This document shows positions 26,588 through 35,768 of a stretch of DNA of 64,000 nt, one piece after another. Below the pieces are notes generated by a model. It ran no database searches and was not told where the DNA came from. It saw only the letters and a list, made by a program, of their open reading frames with translations. The stretch lies in the NCBI RefSeq assembly GCF_004216565.1, contig NZ_SGWV01000009.1:310001-374000 (forward strand). The letters are read 5' to 3'. The stretch is from Sphaerotilus mobilis. Lineage in GTDB: Bacteria > Pseudomonadota > Gammaproteobacteria > Burkholderiales > Burkholderiaceae_C. A program made the position numbers and the translations under genes. Every line of letters starts with the position of its first letter. Within the stretch, counting starts at the first letter, position 1.

Positions 26588-27328
26588 ATGCGTTTGCAGA
26601 ACAAGGTCTCGATCATCACCGGCGCCGCCCAGGGCATCGGCCTGGCCACCGCGCTGAAGTTCGCCCGCGAGGGCGCCATCGTCGTCATCGTCGACATGAA
26701 GCCCGAGGCGGTCGAGGCGGCGGTTGCGCAGTGCCTCGCGCTGGGCGCGCAGGCCGTCGGCCATGCCGTCAACGTGACCGACCGGGCGGCGGTCGATGCG
26801 CTGGTGGCGAGCGTGCGCGAGCGCTTCGGCCGCATCGACGTGCTGGTCAACAACGCCGGCATCACCCGCGACGCGCGGCTGCAGAAGATGACGCTGGAGC
26901 AGTTCGACGCGGTCATCGACGTCAACCTGCGCGCGGTGTTTCACTGCTCGCAAGCGGTCGCGGATGCGATGGTCGAGCAGGGCTCGGGCGTGATCCTGCT
27001 GGCCAGCAGCGTGGTGGGGATCTACGGCAACTACGGCCAGACCAACTACGCGGCCAGCAAGTTCGGCGTGATCGGCTATGCCAAGACCTGGAGCCGCGAG
27101 CTGGGGCCGAAGGGCATCCGCGTCAACGCGGTGGCGCCGGGCTTCATCGAGACGCCGATCCTGGCGACCATCCCCGACAAGCTGATCGCCCAGATGCGCG
27201 AGGAGGTGCCGCTGCGCCGCCTGGGCCAGCCCGAGGAGATCGCCAATGTCTACGCCTTCCTGGCGAGCGACGAGGCCAGCTACATCAACGGCGCCGTGAT
27301 CGAGGTCGCTGGCGGCTTGACGGTTTGA
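26588..27328 (+). CDS. fabG: 3-oxoacyl-ACP reductase-like short-chain dehydrogenase
   Basis: The 246-residue SDR protein has the NADP-binding TGAAQGIG at 11-18, NNAG at 88-91, the catalytic Ser near 140-141, and Y154-x3-K158 in YAASK. The C-terminal [31 protein letters not shown] follows in pieces typical of FabG. It would reduce 3-oxoacyl-ACP or acetoacetyl-CoA. It is not next to other fatty-acid genes, so it may be a FabG paralogue with another substrate. Its stop lies inside an 8-bp tandem repeat. Confidence 0.85.
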   Translation: MRLQNKVSIITGAAQGIGLATALKFAREGAIVVIVDMKPEAVEAAVAQCLALGAQAVGHAVNVTDRAAVDALVASVRERFGRIDVLVNNAGITRDARLQKMTLEQFDAVIDVNLRAVFHCSQAVADAMVEQGSGVILLASSVVGIYGNYGQTNYAASKFGVIGYAKTWSRELGPKGIRVNAVAPGFIETPILATIPDKLIAQMREEVPLRRLGQPEEIANVYAFLASDEASYINGAVIEVAGGLTV

Positions 27329-27340
27329 CGGCTTGACGCC
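27317..27340. repeat. 8-bp tandem repeat across the fabG stop codon
   Basis: Three units, TTGACGGT, TTGACGGC and TTGACGCC, run without gaps. The TGA of the second unit is the fabG stop codon (27326-27328). From here to 27435 there is no gene; CACAAT 10 bp before the next ATG may be a -10 element. Confidence 0.75.
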
Positions 27341-27435
27341 GCCCTGCGCGCGGCATTGGCTGGCTGAATTCGCTGGCATCCGTCACGCCCAGCGGGGGCG
27401 GTCGGTCATGTCGCCCCTGCCACAATCCGCGCCCT

Positions 27436-29505
27436 ATGCCCTCGACCTACGCCCTGTTCGATGACGCCGGTAAATTCCTCGCCGGCCGTGTCCTTTCCGA
27501 AGCCGAAAGCTCCCTGCAGGTCGAGCTCGACTCGGGCAAGCGCGTCAAGGTCAAGTCGGCCAACGTGATGCTGCGCTTCGACAAGCCAGCGCCCGCCGAG
27601 CTGCTGGCCGACGGCCAGCGTCTGGCCGAGACCATCGACCTGGACCTGGCCTGGGAGTTCGCTCCGGAAGAGGACTTCGGCTTCGCCGACTTCGCCCGCG
27701 ACTACTTCGACGCCAGCGCCGGCACCGCCCAGCAGGCCGCCGCGCTGTTCCGCCTGCATGGCGCGCCGCACTACTTCCGCCGCGCCGGCAAGGGCCAGTT
27801 CCGCAAGGCGCCCGAGGAGATCGTCAAGGCCGCCCTGCTGGCGATCGAGCGCAAGGCGCAGCAGGCCGCGCAGATTGCCGGCTGGGTCGACGAACTCGTC
27901 GCCGGTCAGTGCCCGCAGCCGGTGCGCGAGCAGCTCTACAAGATCCTGTTCAAGCCCGACAAGAACGCGCCCGAATACAAGGCCGTGGTCGACGCGGCCA
28001 AACGTGCCCAGCGTGCGCCGCTGGACCTGCTGCTGGCGGCCGGGGCGATCGACAGCCCCTACCAGTTCCACTGGCGGCGCTTCCTGTTCGACCAGTTCCC
28101 CAAGGGCCCGGGCTTCCCGGCGGGCCTGCAGGCGCCGGCCATCACCGCCGAGCTGCCGCTGGCGCCGGTGCGGGCCTTCTCGATCGACGACTCGTCGACG
28201 ACCGAGATCGACGACGCGCTGTCCTTCCAGGGCATCGGCAGCGGCACGGTCGTGGTCGGCATCCACATCGCGGCGCCGGCGCTGGCGATCGCGCCGGATT
28301 CAGCGGTCGACAAGGTCGCGCGCGACCGTTGTTCGACGGTCTACATGCCGGGCTGGAAGATCACCATGCTGCCTGACGAGGTGGTGCAGGCCTACACGCT
28401 GCTGGAAGGCCGCGACTGCCCTGCGGTCTCGCTCTACGTCACCTTCGACGAGGCCACGCTGGCCGTGCAGGCCAGCGAGACGAAGCTGGAGCGCGTGCCC
28501 ATCGTCGCCAACCTGCGCCACGACCAGCTCGATGCGGTCGTGACCGAGGCGGCGCTGAGCGGCGAGGCGCCGGCCTCCTTCGACTTCGCCACCGAGCTGA
28601 CCTTCGCCCACCGGCTGGCGCGTCATCTGAAGGCGCAGCGCGAGGTGGTGCGCGGCAAGCCGGAGAACTTCAACCGGCCGGACTACAACTTCCGCCTGGT
28701 CGACGCCGACGGGAAGTCGCCGAGCGAGCCGCCGACCGGCGTCGAGTCGGTGCAGATCAGCGAACGCCGCCGCGGTGCGCCGCTGGACCTGATCGTGGCC
28801 GAGGCCATGATCCTGGCCAACAACACCTGGGGCGGTTGGCTGGCCACGCTGGGCGTGCCGGGCATCTACCGCAGCCAGGCCAGCATGGCGCCGGGCATCA
28901 AGGTGCGCATGTCGACCCGCGCGGCGCCACACGCCGGCATGGGCGTGGCGCACTACACCTGGGCGACCTCGCCGCTGCGGCGCTACGTCGACCTGGTCAA
29001 CCAGTGGCAGATCATTGCCTGCGCCCGCCACGGCGCGACGGCGCTGCTGGCCGCCCCGTTCAAGCCCAAGGACACGACGCTGCTGGCCATCATCAGCGGC
29101 TTTGACGCGGCCTACACCGCCTACAACGGCTTCCAGAACGGCATGGAGCGCTACTGGACGTTGCGCTGGCTGCAGCAGTCGGGCACGACCGAGATCACCG
29201 CGACGGCGATGAAGGACGGCCTGGTGCGCGCCGACACGCTGCCGCTGGTGCTGCGCGCGGTCGGTGCCGACAGCCTGCCGCGCGGCGCGCATGTGCGCAT
29301 CCGCCTGGGCGAGCCGGACCTGTTGACGCTGGACATCGGCGGCAGCGTGATCGCCCGTCTGGACGATGTGCCGACCGATGACGCCCCGGTCGACGACGAC
29401 GCCGATGCCGAAGAAGGCGCCGCCGCCGCGCCGCTGGCGCTGGCCATCGACGTGGCGGACGCGGACGAGGCCACCGAAGCGCCGGTGGCGCCGCCGGCCG
29501 CCTGA
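27436..29505 (+). CDS. RNB-domain exoribonuclease (RNase II/R family)
   Basis: The 689-residue protein has an RNB catalytic core starting at about residue 245, with SIDDSSTTEIDDAL at 249-262 providing the Mg2+-binding aspartates (D251, D252, D259, D260). YTWATSPLRRYVDL follows near 510. It should degrade RNA processively from the 3' end. N-terminal cold-shock domains are not obvious and the C-terminal S1 region is reduced and ends in an acidic alanine-rich tail, so it fits neither classical RNase II nor RNase R exactly. It lacks a Shine-Dalgarno. The TonB-like gene follows after 17 bp. Confidence 0.9.
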   Translation: MPSTYALFDDAGKFLAGRVLSEAESSLQVELDSGKRVKVKSANVMLRFDKPAPAELLADGQRLAETIDLDLAWEFAPEEDFGFADFARDYFDASAGTAQQAAALFRLHGAPHYFRRAGKGQFRKAPEEIVKAALLAIERKAQQAAQIAGWVDELVAGQCPQPVREQLYKILFKPDKNAPEYKAVVDAAKRAQRAPLDLLLAAGAIDSPYQFHWRRFLFDQFPKGPGFPAGLQAPAITAELPLAPVRAFSIDDSSTTEIDDALSFQGIGSGTVVVGIHIAAPALAIAPDSAVDKVARDRCSTVYMPGWKITMLPDEVVQAYTLLEGRDCPAVSLYVTFDEATLAVQASETKLERVPIVANLRHDQLDAVVTEAALSGEAPASFDFATELTFAHRLARHLKAQREVVRGKPENFNRPDYNFRLVDADGKSPSEPPTGVESVQISERRRGAPLDLIVAEAMILANNTWGGWLATLGVPGIYRSQASMAPGIKVRMSTRAAPHAGMGVAHYTWATSPLRRYVDLVNQWQIIACARHGATALLAAPFKPKDTTLLAIISGFDAAYTAYNGFQNGMERYWTLRWLQQSGTTEITATAMKDGLVRADTLPLVLRAVGADSLPRGAHVRIRLGEPDLLTLDIGGSVIARLDDVPTDDAPVDDDADAEEGAAAAPLALAIDVADADEATEAPVAPPAA

Positions 29506-29522
29506 CGTCTTCGGAATCCACC

Positions 29523-30458
29523 ATGCGCCTGGCCCTGCCCCGCCTTGACCTGCGCCGGCTGCTGAGCCGCCAGACCTGGCGCGACATGACGACGCTGCAG
29601 CGCGCGCTGCTGGTGTCGGTGCTCGTGCATCTGGCCTTGCTGACCGTGCGTTTTGCCGATCCGGAAGCCCTGCGCCGGGTGCTGGACGACACGCCGCTGG
29701 AGGTGGTGCTGATCAACGCCAGCAGTGCGACCGCGCCGCAAAAGGCTCAGGTGATCGCGCAGCGCAACCTCACCGGCGGCGGCGACGCCGCCAAGGGCCG
29801 CGCCACCTCGCCGCTGCCGCCGATGGTCGCCAACCAGTCGGGCGACGCGCTGGAGGAGACCCGCAAGCACCTGGAGCAGATGCAGGTCCAGCAGATGCAG
29901 TTGCTGGCCCAGGTCAAGCGCGAGCTGGCCAACCTGCCGTCGCCCGAACAGCGCCAGGCCGGCTCGCCCAAGCTGCGCCCGTCCGATGAGGACCGGCGCC
30001 GGCAGTTGCTCAACCTGCTGGCCGAGATCGAGAAGCGCATCCAGATCGAGAACGAACGGCCGCGCCGCCGCTACGTCGGCCCGGCCGCGCGAGAGGGCGT
30101 GCATGCGCTGTACTACGACCAGCTGCGCCACCGCATCGAGGAGGTCGGCACGCGCAACTTCCCGACCGCCAATGGCCGCAAGCTCTATGGCGAGCTGACC
30201 GTGCTGGTGGCCGTCGACGCGCTCGGCCGGGTCGCCGAGGCCGAGATCGTGCAGGGTTCGGGCAATGCCGCGCTGGACAAGCGGGCGCTCACCATCGTGC
30301 GCGGCGCCGGGCCCTACGGTGAGTTCAGCACCGCGATGCGCGCGCAGTTCGACCAGCTGGTGTTCGTCTCGCGCTTCCGCTTCACCCGCGACGAGGGCCT
30401 GCGCGCCAACGTCGAGGACGCCAGCGTGCAACGCGCGGCCGACCCGGCGGCGCGCTGA
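29523..30458 (+). CDS. TonB C-terminal-domain protein
   Basis: The 311-residue protein has one N-terminal membrane span near 27-43 (LQRALLVSVLVHLALLTV), a charged glutamine-rich and probably coiled-coil middle (ALEETRKHLEQMQ onward), and a C-terminal TonB-type domain near 205-270 with GELTVLVAVDALGRVAEAEIV and SGNAALDKRALTIV. TonB-like proteins couple inner-membrane energy to outer-membrane transporters, or serve structural roles. No exbB or exbD lies nearby. The acidic proline-rich region of true TonB is short, so a dedicated iron role is not supported. Confidence 0.8.
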   Translation: MRLALPRLDLRRLLSRQTWRDMTTLQRALLVSVLVHLALLTVRFADPEALRRVLDDTPLEVVLINASSATAPQKAQVIAQRNLTGGGDAAKGRATSPLPPMVANQSGDALEETRKHLEQMQVQQMQLLAQVKRELANLPSPEQRQAGSPKLRPSDEDRRRQLLNLLAEIEKRIQIENERPRRRYVGPAAREGVHALYYDQLRHRIEEVGTRNFPTANGRKLYGELTVLVAVDALGRVAEAEIVQGSGNAALDKRALTIVRGAGPYGEFSTAMRAQFDQLVFVSRFRFTRDEGLRANVEDASVQRAADPAAR

Positions 30459-30474
30459 ACCGACCCCGCTGGCG

Positions 30475-31266
30475 ATGCGCGCGCTGCGAACCCACGCCCT
30501 GCGCCTGGCGCTGTTGATCCTGCTGAGCGGGATCGGCCTGCAGGTGTTCTTCGCCGGCCGCATCGCGCTGATGCGCGTCATCGCGCCCGAGTCAACCACC
30601 TTCCAGCGCAGCGAGATCTGGCGCCTGGCGGTCGAGCGGCAACAGGTCGACTGGAGCCAGCGCTGGGTCGATCAGGCCCAGATCGCCGATCACCTCAAGC
30701 GTGCGGTGATCGCCAGCGAGGACGCCGGCTTCACCGAACACAGCGGCGTCGAATGGGACGCGATCGAGAAGGCCTGGAGCCGCAACCAGAAGGCCGAGGC
30801 CCGCGCCGAGCAGCTCAACGAGGCGCGCGAACGGCGCGAGCAGCGCCTGGCCCAGCGTGGCAAGGCGGCGCCAGCCGCCAGCACGCCGGTGAGTCCCAAG
30901 CTGGTCGGCGGGTCCACCATCAGCCAGCAGCTGGCCAAGAACCTTTTCCTGTCGGGTGAGCGCACCGCCGCGCGCAAGGCCCAGGAACTCGTCATCACGC
31001 TGATGCTGGAGGCGCTGCTGCCCAAGCAGCGCATCCTGGAGATCTACCTGAACAACGTCGAGTGGGGCGAAGGCCTGTTCGGTGCCCAGGCGGCGGCGCG
31101 CCACTACTTCCGGCAGGATGCCGGCGCCTTGACGACGATGCAGGCGGCGCGCCTGGCGGTGATGCTGCCGGCCCCCAAGCGCTTCGAGAAGCGGCCCGAC
31201 TCGGCCTACGTGATCGGCCGCGCCGGCACGGTCGCCGCCCGCATGGGCGCGGTCGAGCTGCCCTGA
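30475..31266 (+). CDS. mtgA: monofunctional peptidoglycan glycosyltransferase
   Basis: The 263-residue GT51 enzyme has an N-terminal membrane span (10-27). AVIASEDAGFTEHSG carries the catalytic Glu E82. GGSTISQQLAKNLFL is at 145-159 and KQRILEIYLNNVEWG follows. It polymerises lipid II into glycan chains. Between residues about 106 and 143 there is a charged insertion rich in A, E, R and Q (EARAEQLNEARERREQR and following) that is absent from typical MtgA, where GGSTISQQ follows soon after the EKA..N segment. Other blocks are intact, so activity is expected. Confidence 0.92.
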   Translation: MRALRTHALRLALLILLSGIGLQVFFAGRIALMRVIAPESTTFQRSEIWRLAVERQQVDWSQRWVDQAQIADHLKRAVIASEDAGFTEHSGVEWDAIEKAWSRNQKAEARAEQLNEARERREQRLAQRGKAAPAASTPVSPKLVGGSTISQQLAKNLFLSGERTAARKAQELVITLMLEALLPKQRILEIYLNNVEWGEGLFGAQAAARHYFRQDAGALTTMQAARLAVMLPAPKRFEKRPDSAYVIGRAGTVAARMGAVELP

Positions 31267-31288
31267 ACCCGTCCCACCGGACAACGCC

Positions 31289-31921
31289 ATGACCTCCGAC
31301 CTGACGCTCGAGATCGCCGCCGTCGCCGCCCGGCTGGTGGTCGACGAGGGCATGGAATACGGACCCGCCAAGCGCCGCGCCGCCGACAGCCTGGGCTTGC
31401 GCACGGGTGGTCGCCGGGGCGGCGCCGAGCTGCCGGACAACGAGCTGCTGGAAGACGCGGTGCGCGAGCACATCGCGCTGTTCTGCGCCGACACCCAGCC
31501 CGCCGAGCTGCGGGCCCTGCGCGAGCTGGCCGCGCAGTGGATGGCGCGCTGGCCGCAGTTCCGTCCCTACCTGTGCGGGGCGGTCTGGCGCGGCACGGCC
31601 ACCCGGTTGTCGACCGTGCACATCGAGCTGTATTGCGAGGACAGCAAGACCGCCGAGATCGCGCTGCTCGACGCGGGTGTGGATTTCGACGTGGCTTCGG
31701 CCCCCGGGCCGCGTGGCCAGCCCATCGACACGCTGCTGTGCGAGCTACCCTGCCGGGCGCTGCAGACCCATGTGCTGGTGCGCCTGAGCGTGCTGGACCA
31801 CGACGACCTGCGCGGCGCCCTCAAGCCCGATGCGCGTGGCCGGCCACAGCGTGGCGACCTCGTGGCGCTGCGTCGTCTGCTGGACGCCGATCTCGCCTCC
31901 GACCCCGCCGGGTCCACCTGA
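31289..31921 (+). CDS. hypothetical protein, possibly nucleotidyltransferase-like
   Basis: A 210-residue soluble protein I cannot place with confidence. The N-terminal helix-rich part reads DEGMEYGPAKRRAADSLGL. The middle has CGAVWRGTATRLSTVHIELYC, which loosely resembles the G-S/R-G...D-x-D strand of minimal nucleotidyltransferases but lacks a clear D-x-D pair. No signal peptide or membrane span is seen. It lies between mtgA (22 bp) and tlpA (25 bp) in a same-strand run, so it is probably co-transcribed. Codon use matches its neighbours, supporting a real gene. Confidence 0.7.
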   Translation: MTSDLTLEIAAVAARLVVDEGMEYGPAKRRAADSLGLRTGGRRGGAELPDNELLEDAVREHIALFCADTQPAELRALRELAAQWMARWPQFRPYLCGAVWRGTATRLSTVHIELYCEDSKTAEIALLDAGVDFDVASAPGPRGQPIDTLLCELPCRALQTHVLVRLSVLDHDDLRGALKPDARGRPQRGDLVALRRLLDADLASDPAGST

Positions 31922-31946
31922 ACCGCTGAGCTTCTGGAATCGCCGC

Positions 31947-32543
31947 ATGAACCGTCGCAACCTCACCCTAGGCGCCGTCGCTGGCGTCGCCCTCGCCGCC
32001 GGCATCGGCTGGTCGCTGCGCCGCACGCCGCTCACGCCAGTCACCGAGACCTCCGCCCCGGCCGCCCCGGCTGCATCGGGCTCGGCGGTCGCCGGCGATC
32101 CGGCCTCCGCCCCGTCGGCCACGGGTGGTGATCTCTGGAGCCTGGCCTTCGACCGTCCCGACGGGGGCCGCATCGAGTTGGCCAGCCTGAAGGGCAAGCC
32201 GCTGGTGATCAACTTCTGGGCCACCTGGTGCCCGCCCTGCGTGCGCGAGATGCCGCTGCTGGACGCTTGGGCGAAGCAGCACGCCGGCCACGGCCTGACG
32301 GTGCTGGGCCTGGCCGTCGACAGCCCGTCGCCGGTGCGCGAATACTTGCAGAAGACCCCGGTCAGCTTCCCCATCGGCCTGACCGGCTTTGCCGGCACGG
32401 AGCTCGCCCGACAGCTCGGCAACGAGCAGGGTGGCCTGCCCTTCACCGTCGTCTTCGACGCCGCCGGCAGCGCCATCGTGCGCAAGCTCGGCGAAACCAA
32501 GGCGGCCGATCTGGCCGACTGGGCGCGTGCCCTGAAGCTCTGA
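31947..32543 (+). CDS. TlpA-like periplasmic thioredoxin
   Basis: The 198-residue protein has an uncleaved or cleaved N-terminal hydrophobic segment (about 7-23) following MNRRN, an alanine-proline-serine linker, then a thioredoxin fold with the active site WCPPC (C95, C98) in INFWATWCPPCVREMPLLD and the cis-Pro region GGLPFTVVFD. TlpA/ResA proteins reduce periplasmic disulfides, often for cytochrome c or copper-site maturation. No such partner genes are next to it. In relatives this gene commonly precedes aroQ and accB; here accB follows without aroQ. Confidence 0.87.
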   Translation: MNRRNLTLGAVAGVALAAGIGWSLRRTPLTPVTETSAPAAPAASGSAVAGDPASAPSATGGDLWSLAFDRPDGGRIELASLKGKPLVINFWATWCPPCVREMPLLDAWAKQHAGHGLTVLGLAVDSPSPVREYLQKTPVSFPIGLTGFAGTELARQLGNEQGGLPFTVVFDAAGSAIVRKLGETKAADLADWARALKL

Positions 32544-32903
32544 CGCGGGCCTTGCCCACGGAACGAAGCGATCGGCTGTCAAGGCTCTTTTTGGGCTGAA
32601 AAGCGCGTAAAGTCCGGGTTTCGCCTCGGAAACCCACCGCTTCCGGCGTCGAACGTCGCTGTTTCGCCCCTCTCGGCCAGCCGCCCCGTCTCCCCGACGG
32701 GACCGGCCTGAAGGGTTCCGGACGGCACCGGCTGGCACGACCGGCCGCTTGTTGATCTGTGGCGCGCTCCTCGCGTCGCCACGGCAGCTCGGCGGTGATC
32801 CCACAACTTTTGGATGGTGCGCCCGCGCATGAGCAAGTCACGCAACGCGACAGCCCCAGCGGCGTCCGAACTTCCCAAGCAGAACAATCCTGGAGCGCCT
32901 CGT
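32544..32903 (+). other. 360-bp leader region before accB
   Basis: There is no convincing gene between tlpA and accB. A short frame in line with accB starts at an ATG at 32829 and would add 25 residues, but GGAG at 32892-32895 fits the internal ATG at 32904 better and the added residues are not AccB-like. TAAAGT near 32608 could be a -10 element but has no good -35. The 3-dehydroquinate dehydratase gene (aroQ) that often precedes accB in proteobacteria is absent. Confidence 0.55.
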
Positions 32904-33368
32904 ATGGACCTTCGCAAGCTCAAGACCCTGATCGACCTGGTGTCGGAATCCAACGTGTCCGAACTGGAGATCACCGAAGCCGAAGGCAAGGTGCGCATCG
33001 TCAAGGCACCGCCGACCATCATCCAAGCCGCCGCGCCGATGGTGATGGCCACCGCGCAGCCCGCCCCGGCGATGGCCGCGCCCGCCCAGGTTGCCGCCGC
33101 CGTGCCGCTGGAAGTCGCCGCGCCGGCCGTCACCGGCCACATGGTCAAGTCGCCGATGGTCGGCACCTTCTACCGCGCGTCCAACCCCGGCGCCAAGCCG
33201 CTCGCCGATGTCGGTCAGCAGGTCAAGGAAGGCCAGGCGCTGTGCATCATCGAGGCCATGAAGATCATGAACGAGATCGACAGCGACAAGGCCGGCGTGA
33301 TCACCAAGGTGCTGGTCGAGAACGGTCAGCCGGTCGAATACGGCCAGCCGCTCTTCATCATCGAGTGA
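32904..33368 (+). CDS. accB: acetyl-CoA carboxylase biotin carboxyl carrier protein
   Basis: The 154-residue protein starts MDLRKLKTLIDLVSESNV, standard for AccB, has an alanine-proline linker, and ends with the biotinyl domain. The biotin-accepting lysine is K120 in EAMKIMNEI, and MVGTFYRASNPGAKP is the preceding lobe. It carries CO2 between AccC and the carboxyltransferase in fatty-acid synthesis. A GGAG Shine-Dalgarno lies 8 nt before the ATG. accC follows after 114 bp. Confidence 0.96.
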   Translation: MDLRKLKTLIDLVSESNVSELEITEAEGKVRIVKAPPTIIQAAAPMVMATAQPAPAMAAPAQVAAAVPLEVAAPAVTGHMVKSPMVGTFYRASNPGAKPLADVGQQVKEGQALCIIEAMKIMNEIDSDKAGVITKVLVENGQPVEYGQPLFIIE

Positions 33369-33482
33369 TCCCGGCGTCCCGCCACGCGGGACCGATGTTC
33401 ACGAGACCCTGACCGCCGCGCCCCGACCACCGGGGCGCGCGCTCACCGGGCAAGGCCCGCGAGGGCCCAGAGCCGAGGCACC

Positions 33483-34835
33483 ATGTTCAAGAAAATTCTC
33501 ATTGCCAACCGCGGGGAGATCGCCCTGCGCATTCAGCGCGCCTGCCGCGAGATGGGCATCCGCGCGGTGGTCGTCTATTCCGAGGCTGACCGCGAAGCCA
33601 AGTACGTCAAGCTGGCCGACGAAGCGGTCTGCATCGGCCCGGCGCCCTCGGCGCAGAGCTACCTCAGCATGCCGGCGATCATCGCGGCGGCCGAAGTGAC
33701 CGATGCCGAGGCCATCCACCCCGGCTACGGCTTCTTGTCCGAGAACGCCAACTTCGCCGAACGTGTCGAGAAGAGCGGCTTCGCCTTCATCGGCCCGACG
33801 CCGGAGTCGATCCGGCTGATGGGCGACAAGGTCTCCGCCAAGGCGGCGATGGTCGAAGCAGGCGTCCCGACCGTGCCCGGCGTGCCCGGCGCGCTGCCTG
33901 AAGACAGCAAGGAGATCGTGCGCATCGCCCGCCAGATCGGCTACCCGGTCATCATCAAGGCGGCGGGCGGCGGTGGTGGTCGCGGCATGCGCGTGGTGCA
34001 CACCGAGGCCGCACTGATCAATGCGGTGCAGACGACGCGCGCCGAGGCCGGTGCGGCCTTTGGCAACCCGTCGGTCTACATGGAGAAGTTCCTCGAGAAC
34101 CCGCGCCACATCGAGATCCAGGTGCTGGCCGACACCCACGGCAATGCGGTCTGGCTGGGCGAGCGGGACTGCTCGATGCAGCGCCGCCACCAGAAGATCA
34201 TCGAGGAGGCGCCAGCACCGGGCATCCCGCGCAAGGTGATCGAGAAGGTTGGCGAGCGTTGCGCGGCGGCCTGCAAGAAGATCGGCTATCGCGGCGCCGG
34301 CACTTTCGAGTTCCTGTTCGAGAACGGCGAGTTCTTCTTCATCGAGATGAACACCCGCGTCCAGGTCGAGCATCCGGTCACCGAACTGGTCACCGGCATC
34401 GACATCGTCCAGCAGCAGATCCGGATCGCGGCCGGTGAGACGCTGTCGGTGACGCAGAAGCAGGTGCCGCTGCGCGGCCATTCGATCGAGTGCCGCATCA
34501 ACGCGGAAGATCCGTACACCTTCATGCCCTCGCCGGGCCGCATCACGATGTGGCATCCGCCCGGTGGCCCGGGTGTGCGGGTCGACTCGCACGCCTACAC
34601 CAACTACATGGTGCCGCCCAACTACGACTCGATGATCGGCAAGATCATCGTGCATGGCGACACCCGCGAGCAGGCGCTGGCGCGCATGCGCAGCGCGCTG
34701 AGCGAGACGCTCGTCGAAGGCATATCCACCAACATCCCGCTGCACCGCGAGCTGATGGCCGACGCCGCCTTCGTGGAAGGCGGCACCAGCATCCACTACC
34801 TCGAAGGCTGGATGGAAAGGCGCAAGCGTCGATGA
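33483..34835 (+). CDS. accC: acetyl-CoA carboxylase biotin carboxylase subunit
   Basis: The 450-residue ATP-grasp enzyme carboxylates biotin on AccB. It begins [15 protein letters not shown]. It has the glycine-rich ATP loop [10 protein letters not shown] at 161-170 and the catalytic segment [14 protein letters not shown] near 289-302. Length is the usual 449-450. GAGG lies a few bases before the ATG. Its stop overlaps the prmA start by four bases (ATGA). Confidence 0.97.
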   Translation: MFKKILIANRGEIALRIQRACREMGIRAVVVYSEADREAKYVKLADEAVCIGPAPSAQSYLSMPAIIAAAEVTDAEAIHPGYGFLSENANFAERVEKSGFAFIGPTPESIRLMGDKVSAKAAMVEAGVPTVPGVPGALPEDSKEIVRIARQIGYPVIIKAAGGGGGRGMRVVHTEAALINAVQTTRAEAGAAFGNPSVYMEKFLENPRHIEIQVLADTHGNAVWLGERDCSMQRRHQKIIEEAPAPGIPRKVIEKVGERCAAACKKIGYRGAGTFEFLFENGEFFFIEMNTRVQVEHPVTELVTGIDIVQQQIRIAAGETLSVTQKQVPLRGHSIECRINAEDPYTFMPSPGRITMWHPPGGPGVRVDSHAYTNYMVPPNYDSMIGKIIVHGDTREQALARMRSALSETLVEGISTNIPLHRELMADAAFVEGGTSIHYLEGWMERRKRR

Positions 34836-35746
34836 TCGAGCTGCTGCTGCTGACGCCGGCCACGCGCGTCGACGAGGTCTCCGACATCCTGATGGAGCTG
34901 GATGCGCTGGCCGTCACGGTCGAGGACGCCGACGCCGACACGCCCGACGAGGCGCCGATCTTCGGCGAGCCCGGCATGCCGGCGACCCTGTCCGAGCAGA
35001 TCCGCGGCTGGCAGCGGTCGATCCTGAAGGCGCTGTTCGAGGATGAAGACGCCGCCACCGAGGCCTTGACGATCCTGCTGGCGCAAGACGGCATGGCCGG
35101 CGACGAGGGCGTGCATGTCCAGTCAATGTTGACCGTGGCCGACCAGGACTGGGTCCGCCTGACCCAGTCGCAGTTCGACCCGGTGCCGATCACCGACAGC
35201 TTCTGGATCGTGCCGTCCTGGCACCAGCCGCCGGCCCAAGCGCGGCAGGTGATGCGACTGGACCCTGGCCTGGCGTTCGGCACCGGCACGCACCCGACCA
35301 CCCGCATGTGCCTGCGCTGGATCGCCCGCCACGGCGACCAGGCGCCGGGCTGGGACCGCCTGCTGGACTATGGCTGCGGCTCCGGCATCCTCGCCATCGG
35401 CGCGGCACTGCATGGCGCGCGTGGCATCGATGCGGTCGACATTGACCCGGCCGCCGTCGAGTCGACGCTGGCCAACGCCAGCGCCAACGGCGTGACGCTG
35501 CAGCCGGGTCTGCCCGACCGGGCCAGCGGGCTCTATCCGGTCGTGCTGGCCAACATCCTGTCGGCGCCGCTCAAGCTGCTGGCGCCGCTGCTGTGCAGCC
35601 ATGTCGCGCCGGGTGGTCATCTCGTGCTGGCGGGCATCCTGACCCGCCAGACCGAAGAACTGCAGGCAGCCTACGCGCCCTGGCTCGCGCTCGAGGTCGG
35701 TGACGAGCAGGACGGCTGGGTGCTGCTGACCGGCCGCCGCACCTGA
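34832..35746 (+). CDS. prmA: ribosomal protein L11 methyltransferase
   Basis: The 304-residue class I methyltransferase has FGTGTHPTT at 149-157, the SAM-binding loop [13 protein letters not shown] at 178-190, AVDIDPAAV and LANILSAPL. These match PrmA, which trimethylates L11. Start and overlap with accC agree with the conserved accB-accC-prmA order of gamma- and betaproteobacteria. It is followed by the zinc-ribbon gene after 22 bp. Confidence 0.95.
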   Translation: MIELLLLTPATRVDEVSDILMELDALAVTVEDADADTPDEAPIFGEPGMPATLSEQIRGWQRSILKALFEDEDAATEALTILLAQDGMAGDEGVHVQSMLTVADQDWVRLTQSQFDPVPITDSFWIVPSWHQPPAQARQVMRLDPGLAFGTGTHPTTRMCLRWIARHGDQAPGWDRLLDYGCGSGILAIGAALHGARGIDAVDIDPAAVESTLANASANGVTLQPGLPDRASGLYPVVLANILSAPLKLLAPLLCSHVAPGGHLVLAGILTRQTEELQAAYAPWLALEVGDEQDGWVLLTGRRT

Positions 35747-35768
35747 CAAGCCGCAGGCCCGATCGCCC

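Noticed and set aside
32829-32903. Longer AccB start
   Set aside because: The added 25 residues do not match AccB, while the ATG at 32904 has a GGAG at proper distance and gives the family N-terminus.
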